Of a stretch of 64,000 nucleotides of DNA, positions 58,578-64,000 are shown one piece after another. The stretch is from assembly GCA_963704835.1 (NCBI GenBank), contig CAVPHW010000020.1, forward strand, positions 505,132 to 569,131, given 5' to 3'. Position 1 is the stretch's first letter; every line of letters starts with the position of its first letter. The DNA comes from GCA-2746605 sp963704835. GTDB taxonomy: Bacteria; Bacteroidota; Ignavibacteria; Ignavibacteriales; Melioribacteraceae. Position numbers and translations under genes: made by a program. The notes below the pieces were generated by a model that did no database searches, had not been told where the DNA came from, and was given only the letters and a program-made list of their open reading frames with translations.

Positions 58578-59099
58578 CTAAATATATGTGAGTTGCGATT
58601 TCTCAAACTCATCTCTTTTAATTTTCTTGTTAAGATTAATAAAAAGTTTACCATCAGTAAATTGTATTTCATAAACATCTAGTGCTCTTGGAGCAGGTGG
58701 ATTTATAACATCACCTGCAATACTAAACTTTGAAGAGTGACATGGGCATAAAAATTCATTAATCTTTTCATCCCAAATTATTGAACAACCTAGATGTGAA
58801 CATTTAATGGACACAGCTAAAAATCCACCATCTTTCAACCTAACTAAAAAGAAGCGACCCCTTCTAAAAGGTGTTACCGTTTCTTTGGGAAATTCTTCTG
58901 GCAATCCAGCTTCAAATAATTCTGAATTACTCGTAGATTCCTTTCTATCGACCAAATAGTGAAGTGTTAATCCAGTGATTTCTAATCCAGCAATAACTCC
59001 AAGTCCTTTCCAGGCAGTATTTATAAAATCTCTACGTGTTTGTTTTGGCTTTTCACTGTTGATGTTTTTTTTATTATTTTTTTTCTTACTGTTTTTCAT
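58578..59099 (-). CDS. Rieske [2Fe-2S] protein of a bc-type complex
   Basis: 173 residues. The N-terminus has a twin-arginine motif (QTRRDFINTAW) and a single membrane helix. The Rieske cluster ligands are in CSHLGC and CPCHSSKF. The H in CSHLGC and the CPCH pair are as expected; the disulphide cysteines are present. It accepts electrons from quinol at the cytochrome b Qo site. It lies between cytochrome b and the octahaem cytochrome. Confidence 0.93.
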   Translation of the reverse strand: MKNSKKKNNKKNINSEKPKQTRRDFINTAWKGLGVIAGLEITGLTLHYLVDRKESTSNSELFEAGLPEEFPKETVTPFRRGRFFLVRLKDGGFLAVSIKCSHLGCSIIWDEKINEFLCPCHSSKFSIAGDVINPPAPRALDVYEIQFTDGKLFINLNKKIKRDEFEKSQLTYI

Positions 59100-59104
59100 A
59101 TCGT

Positions 59105-60458
59105 TTAGAATAATGTTAATGCCATTCCTTCCCCTCTAAAGAAAACTCCAATAATAGTAAGCACAACAAAAGATACAATTATTAAAATGAATAATGTTTG
59201 AACAAGTTCATTTTTGTTTACACATTTCCGTTTAATCAAATATTTGGAGTATCCATAAAAGAAAAGTAAGATTAAAATAAAAGGAATAATACCATTGCCA
59301 ATAATATCTGGCAGAAATTCTAATATTGTAATTGACTCTAAAATGTATTCATCAATTAGGATGTATGATATTGTTATTAAAGTTGAGATTATTATTGCAC
59401 CTTTACCTAAGCTCTTTGCTTTAGCTGAATAAAACCATCTCCCATTTTCTTCAGTCTCATAAATAAAATATGGTAATAATACCGCTAAGAATATAACACT
59501 TAATGGTATAATAATAGCTGAAAACAAAGGATGAAAGTGTAACATCAGTTCTTGGATTCCCATAAAATACCAGGGTGCTTTTGCTGGGTTGGGACTAACA
59601 TTTGGATTTGCCTTTGCTAATAATGGAGCATCAAAAATAATTGCGAATAAAAATATTACTGCAATTAATACTATTGCAACAACAAATTCTTTAGCAACTA
59701 AATGTGGAACTGTTGAAACATAATTATCTTGTTTATCACTTTGTGGAATAACTACTCCCCCAGCTTTTCTAACTCTCCAAAAATGAAATGCCATTATTAA
59801 GATAAGAGAAATTGGTAAAATTCCAGTATGAAAATTATAGAATATTAAAAGAGTTGCATTCCCAATTTCACTACCCCCAATAACAATTTCTCTTAATGAT
59901 TCGCCAATAAGTGGAAAATAATCAAGCATGCTTGTGCTGACAGTTACAGCCCAATATGATAGTTGATCCCAAGGAAGTAAATAACCAGTAAAATTTGAAA
60001 AGATTATTATTAAAAATAATGCTATTCCAATTACCCAGTTAAATTGTCTCTTTCCGTGAAATGCGCTTGTAAAGAAAACTCTTAATAAATGAAGAAATGT
60101 AATTATTATTAAGAATACAGCACTCCAGTAATGAAGATTTCTTAACTAATTGACCAAACAGTACATTGTTTTGCAAATGAAGAATTGAATCATATGCTCT
60201 ACCTGGAAACGGCTCGTAAAAAAACCTTAGAAGTAATCCAGTAAAAAACTGCATACAGATTAAAACAACTGCCATTCCACCTAAACCAAAGGTGTGATTA
60301 AACTTCAATACTTTACTGTTTATCTTTGGTGGATGAAGATGGAGAACAAGATTTCGAAAAATTAAATTTATTCTTTTATCTTCTTCACTAGGATTTATTG
60401 ACTCTGAGTAAATAGAGTTTTTAAATCTTTTGAAAATATTTTCTTTTATATCCCTCAT
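59105..60458 (-). CDS. Cytochrome b of a menaquinol-type bc complex, one frameshift
   Basis: An 8-helix-class cytochrome b, 450 residues after removing an extra base at 60138-60140. Haem-ligand histidines are in HTFGLGG, LHYWSAV/FLHLLRV, FHTGIL and AFHFWRV. The Qo motif reads APWYF (preceded by NPAKA) where mitochondrial proteins have PEWY; a PWY version is common in multihaem-associated bc complexes. Subunit IV is fused to the N-terminal part. Three more helices follow at the C-terminus. Downstream Rieske and octahaem genes complete the likely complex. Confidence 0.9.
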
Positions 60459-60546
60459 CTTTTAACATAACTTAATTAATCAAATCTAATCGAATAATTA
60501 CAGTTCATAAAAACTAAGTATTTCGATGAGACTAAAAAGAAGTTAA

Positions 60547-60756
60547 TTATTTGTTTCTTATCTTAGTAGAAGATTTTAAATACTTTATCAAAAAATAAGA
60601 AATTACAATAATAGGGACAAAGAAATATCCATTTGTTAAGATGAAGTGAGCTGCATTTTCCAGAAACGTTCCAGTATGAACATGACCATCGTGTGCAAGT
60701 AAACTTACAGGAAGAAGTGCGATTAGTAATAATGATTTGTTAATTGTCTTTTTCAT
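60547..60756 (-). CDS. Tiny His-rich exported membrane protein in the lar-bc series
   Basis: 69 residues: a signal sequence (INKSLLLIALLPVSLLA), then HDGHVHTG just outside the membrane, a helix of about 20 residues (GYFFVPIIVISYFLIKYL) and a short basic tail. The three histidines in seven residues could bind a metal such as nickel or copper. I recognise no family. Its start overlaps the larC end by 17 nt, so it is translated with the nickel-insertion genes; the cytochrome b gene follows 88 nt later. Confidence 0.72.
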   Translation of the reverse strand: MKKTINKSLLLIALLPVSLLAHDGHVHTGTFLENAAHFILTNGYFFVPIIVISYFLIKYLKSSTKIRNK

Positions 60757-61912
60757 ATTTACCTATTATTTCTTGAGTTATTAAATTTGGATTAATATTT
60801 TTTTGGTATGCTACTTTTAGTATTTCTTCAGAATCTGGTTTTATTTTTTTACTTCCATCAGGCAGAGTAGTTGTTTTAATCCTGAACTTACCCAAATCGA
60901 TTTCAATATCTTCTATATTTCTCTCTAATTCAATTCTATTAGTAATGTAATAACGCAAACCTATTGTTGAAGTAAACTTTAATATAAATTCTGAAACATT
61001 ATTAAACTTGTCTTCTTTACAAATTATGTTTAATACTATACCCGGCCTTCCCTTTTTCATAATAACTTGAGTAAAGTAAAAATCTAATGCACCATTCTCA
61101 AGTAAATTACTTTGGAATTCGCTACCTAAATGTTCACTATTCATATCATCAATGTTGGCTTCAATTACAACAACTTCATTTTTTTCTATCTCGTCAACTT
61201 CTGAAATACTTAATCTAAGAACATTTGGGTTTTCAAATACTTTTTCGCCTGCACCGTATGAAGTCCTAATATCCTTCATTTTGGGGACTTGAGTAATTGG
61301 TTTGAGATACTTAATAATTGCTGCTCCGGTTGGAGTTAATTTTTCTCCCTCCTCATCACCTAGCGTGTATGGAATATTTTGTATTATTAATTTTGTCGCA
61401 GGGCATGGAACTGGAAGAACACCATGAGCAGTTTTAACAAATCCCTTACCAGTTACTAATTCTGTTAAATATGTCTTTTCTATTTTTAATTTATCTAATA
61501 AATAAGCTGCCCCACAAATATCAATTATTGAATCAATTGCACCAACTTCATGAAAATGAATTTTCTCAAGAGGAATGCCGTGAACTTCTGATTCTGCTTT
61601 CCCAATAATATTAAATATCTCTATAGATATTTTTTTTGCGTTCTCAGTCAATTTAGAAGCATCAATTAGTTCAATAATATTTGATAAGTGTCTATGATGG
61701 TGGTGCTGAACTAAGTCCACTACTTTTACGTTTTTACATACTATACCATTTATATTTACTTTAGTAATTCTAATTTCAGCTTCATTTTGGAAACTTAGCA
61801 ACATTGGAAGTTTAAGTAATTCGTCATATGAATTAGCTAATTCAGCCAACGCACCTAAAAACATATCCCCACTTGCTCCAGAAAATGCTTCTATTTTTAG
61901 AATTCTTGCCAT
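60740..61912 (-). CDS. larC: Nickel pincer cofactor nickel-insertase LarC (DUF111)
   Basis: A 390-residue DUF111 protein. FSGASGDMFLGAL starts the domain, a His-rich loop (QHHHHRHL) follows at about residue 70, and VNIDD-like EANIDDMNSEHLG lies in the middle. LarC inserts nickel into the pyridinium-thioacid cofactor of lactate racemase and related enzymes. It is intact and full length here, not split into LarC1/C2 as in lactobacilli. It overlaps the tiny membrane protein downstream. Confidence 0.93.
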   Translation of the reverse strand: MARILKIEAFSGASGDMFLGALAELANSYDELLKLPMLLSFQNEAEIRITKVNINGIVCKNVKVVDLVQHHHHRHLSNIIELIDASKLTENAKKISIEIFNIIGKAESEVHGIPLEKIHFHEVGAIDSIIDICGAAYLLDKLKIEKTYLTELVTGKGFVKTAHGVLPVPCPATKLIIQNIPYTLGDEEGEKLTPTGAAIIKYLKPITQVPKMKDIRTSYGAGEKVFENPNVLRLSISEVDEIEKNEVVVIEANIDDMNSEHLGSEFQSNLLENGALDFYFTQVIMKKGRPGIVLNIICKEDKFNNVSEFILKFTSTIGLRYYITNRIELERNIEDIEIDLGKFRIKTTTLPDGSKKIKPDSEEILKVAYQKNINPNLITQEIIGKYEKDN

Positions 61913-61920
61913 ATATTTAA

Positions 61921-62565
61921 TTATCCTTTCAATATTCTGTACGCTGCTACTGCAGCTCCATACCCATTATCAATATTTGTAACCGTTAAACCATTTGCAC
62001 AGCTTGCCAACATTGAATTAAGTGCTGTAAAACCACCTTCGGCAACTCCATAACCAACACTCACTGGAACTCCTATTATTGGTTGTGGGAAAAGCCCACT
62101 AACAACAGTAGGAAGAGCTCCTTCAAAACCTGCACAAACTATTAGTACCTTAGCTTTCTTTATTTGATCAGCATTATCCGTCAATCGATGAACACCAGCT
62201 ACACCAACATCAATTAGTTTTTGGGTTCTGATTCCAAGATACATTAAAGTGTAAAAAGCTTCATTAACAACAAACTCATCTGATGAACCTCCGGAGAGAA
62301 TTATTACTTCCGGATTTTTTTTACGACTTTTTATGATTGTGCCAACTTGCCATACACCAGAAATTACATCATAACTTGAATTTGAGAATAATGGTTTTAG
62401 TTCTTCATATTTTTCTTTTTGCAGCTTGGTAATTAAAACTTTTTGATGCTTATCATACATTTTGGTAATAATATTTTTCAATGTATTAACATCTTTACTA
62501 GCTCCAAAAATTACTTCTGGAAATCCGATACGATTATGCCTATCAAAATCAATATTATAATTCAT
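61921..62565 (-). CDS. larB: Pyridinium-3,5-biscarboxylic acid synthase LarB
   Basis: A 214-residue protein with the PurE-like AIR-carboxylase fold. FGASKDVNTL, VGVAGVHRLTD, CAGFEGALPTVVSGL and NIDNGYGAA are present. It carboxylates and hydrolyses NaAD to start nickel-pincer cofactor synthesis. It is translationally coupled to larE (4-nt overlap) and followed by larC 8 nt later. Confidence 0.93.
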   Translation of the reverse strand: MNYNIDFDRHNRIGFPEVIFGASKDVNTLKNIITKMYDKHQKVLITKLQKEKYEELKPLFSNSSYDVISGVWQVGTIIKSRKKNPEVIILSGGSSDEFVVNEAFYTLMYLGIRTQKLIDVGVAGVHRLTDNADQIKKAKVLIVCAGFEGALPTVVSGLFPQPIIGVPVSVGYGVAEGGFTALNSMLASCANGLTVTNIDNGYGAAVAAYRILKG

Positions 62566-63371
62566 GAAAGTACTCTATTCATTTTGCCTGAAACAAATCC
62601 TTCACTATCTATCTCACATTTAGCATAGCCAATATCTCTCAATTTGGTTTCAATCTGAGGATAATGCACTCTTAATTTATGCAACATTTCTGAAGAAACT
62701 TCAATTTTGGCAGTATCACCATAGCTCCTAACTCTGACCTCTTCGAAACCAAAATTATTCAGAACCTCTTCTGCAGCTTCAACTCGACTCAATTTTTCTT
62801 CAGTGATATATTCACCATATGGAAATCTGCTGCTAAGGCATGGACTAGCCGGTTTATCCCATACAGAAAGTCCAAAGTGTTTAGCTAATCCTCTTATTTT
62901 ATCTTTACTGACTTTACAATCTATAAATGGTGATTTTATTTCATGTTCATAAGCGGAAGCAAGTCCAGGACGATAATCACCTAGATCGGAAAAGTTATTT
63001 CCATTTATTATACTAAAACCATTGTACTTTTCTGATACAAGACTATTCATTTCTTTATATAATTCGTTTTTACAAAAGTAACACCTATTATTTGGATTCG
63101 ATGTATAGTTAATGTTTTTCAATTCCGAAGTATAAATAACCTCAAACTTTATATCATGATCAGCACAAAACTTTGCTGCTATGTCATAGTCCCTTTCTTT
63201 AAGACTTGCTGAATTAGAAACCACGGCAACTGCGTTTTCTCGTCCTAAAAATTGTCTTCCTAAATATGCCGCTAAGCAAGAATCAACTCCACCAGATAAT
63301 GCAATTAATACTTTATCAAGGTTTGTATATTCTTTTTTAAGCTCTACAATTATTGATTTTTGGTTGCGCAT
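62562..63371 (-). CDS. larE: ATP-dependent sulphur transferase LarE
   Basis: A 269-residue PP-loop ATPase of the LarE family. The PP-loop ALSGGVDSCLAAYL, NNRCYFCKNELY and KPASPCLSSRFPYGE are present. The cysteines of CYFC and PCLSS suggest a [4Fe-4S] or multi-cysteine LarE. Lactobacillus LarE uses a single sacrificial cysteine, whereas three-cysteine types can act catalytically with an Fe-S cluster. The gene opens the lar operon. Confidence 0.92.
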   Translation of the reverse strand: MRNQKSIIVELKKEYTNLDKVLIALSGGVDSCLAAYLGRQFLGRENAVAVVSNSASLKERDYDIAAKFCADHDIKFEVIYTSELKNINYTSNPNNRCYFCKNELYKEMNSLVSEKYNGFSIINGNNFSDLGDYRPGLASAYEHEIKSPFIDCKVSKDKIRGLAKHFGLSVWDKPASPCLSSRFPYGEYITEEKLSRVEAAEEVLNNFGFEEVRVRSYGDTAKIEVSSEMLHKLRVHYPQIETKLRDIGYAKCEIDSEGFVSGKMNRVLS

Positions 63372-63515
63372 TAGATCTTTGTCTAAAGATTATTAAATAT
63401 TAGAATAATGAATAATTTTTTAAGTTAATCATCATTCCCATAATTTACAAAGTAATTTATTATTATAATTAAAGTTTTGCATATAAAAAAATTTATCGTC
63501 AATTTATTGCTCTTT

Positions 63516-64000
63516 CTATAGTTTACCTAACGCATAAGCATAGGCTCCTAAAGCAATTGCCCTGCTTGTACCAATTTTTGATATCCCAACTCCTAGTCTT
63601 GCTTCAGGATCATACTGAATGGTTTTGTCTGTTCCAAATATCTGAAGTTCTTTTGTTGAGCCCTTTAAAAATTTCAACAATTCATCTTCAACTTCTAAAT
63701 TATACACTTGCTGAACTAGTCTTCTAAATTCTGAACCATCTTCTCTTTTGTAATTGCTGTTCATTTCATCTACTAAGAAGGGTAGAAATACATCTGATGC
63801 ACCAGATAGACCACCACCAATAACAATCAAACCATCTATTAACGTAATTGCATTTGATATTGCATCACCACATGCCTCGGACATATCCTTAAATGCTTTA
63901 ATTGCAGCTTCTTTATTCCCTTCTTTCTGGCCTTTAGCAATCTCATATAATTCTTTAGGTTCAGGAGTATTATCAATTGAATTTCCAGTAATTTGAGAAT
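63516..64000 (-). CDS. ROK-family sugar kinase (glucokinase-like), start outside window
   Basis: Only the C-terminal 161 or so residues are present; the frame is open through the right edge. LIDGLIVIGGGLSGASDVFL is the second glycine-rich phosphate/adenosine motif of ROK kinases, followed by helical sequence and GTSRAIALGAYAYAL. It is probably a glucokinase or N-acetylhexosamine kinase. It is separated from larE by 144 nt of AT-rich sequence without features. Confidence 0.82.
   Translation of the reverse strand, partial: SQITGNSIDNTPEPKELYEIAKGQKEGNKEAAIKAFKDMSEACGDAISNAITLIDGLIVIGGGLSGASDVFLPFLVDEMNSNYKREDGSEFRRLVQQVYNLEVEDELLKFLKGSTKELQIFGTDKTIQYDPEARLGVGISKIGTSRAIALGAYAYALGKL

Noticed and set aside
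1..64000. CRISPR array or cas genes
   Set aside because: No regularly spaced direct repeats and no Cas-like proteins were seen on either strand.

Overview
The window is AT-rich and densely coded, and reads as a chromosomal segment from an anaerobic or facultative member of the Ignavibacteria/Chlorobi side of the Bacteroidota-FCB group. This placement is inferred from gene content (electron-bifurcating [FeFe]-hydrogenase, FloA, the plsX-fab-rnc cluster, Rieske/cytochrome b with a multihaem cytochrome, Lar maturation genes, microcompartment PduS/PduT) and base composition. No rRNA gene or complete tRNA was found to confirm it.

Left part (1-8.1 kb, minus strand). A trimeric [FeFe]-hydrogenase operon, hydC-hydB-hydA, is followed by a second hydrogenase-like protein of the sensory type, a histidine kinase, a receiver protein and a receiver-PAS-kinase cut by the left edge. 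This looks like an H2-producing or H2-consuming enzyme joined to an H2-sensing relay.

8.3-21.5 kb. Cation efflux, SIMPL, purE, an adhesin-like lipoprotein, pyrophosphatase and a TraB-like protein come first. Then a minus-strand run reads clpC, phhB, pyrE, M64 peptidase, GAF/PP2C phosphatase, pduS, pduT. PduS and PduT are the electron-transfer pair of a bacterial microcompartment, but no core enzyme is present here.

21.7-53 kb is well-preserved core: floA and a helicase; a nucleoside salvage operon (cdd-tdk-nupC-PNP); a KefB-like antiporter; rsmE; an Omp85 protein; gcvP; the classic rpmF-plsX-fabH-fabD-fabG-acpP-fabF-rnc cluster; an ABC exporter; prsW; nadD; meaB; a pyruvoyl arginine decarboxylase; two regulators; nnrE.

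53.1-56.3 kb is an accessory patch. A small GIY-YIG gene sits between two 3'-half tRNA-like repeats, next to two convergent tyrosine recombinases and two long hairpins. From 56.3 to 63.4 kb a minus-strand series reads larE, larB, larC, a tiny His-rich membrane protein, cytochrome b, Rieske protein and an octahaem TPR cytochrome. A partial ROK kinase lies at the right edge.

Sequence quality matters. At least 25 single-base insertions and a few deletions break otherwise well-conserved genes between 3.8 and 21 kb and between 54 and 60.2 kb, while about 31 kb in the middle shows none. Removing the extra bases restores full-length family proteins with lengths that divide by three, so I annotate these as whole genes with frameshifts and regard sequencing or assembly error as the leading explanation.
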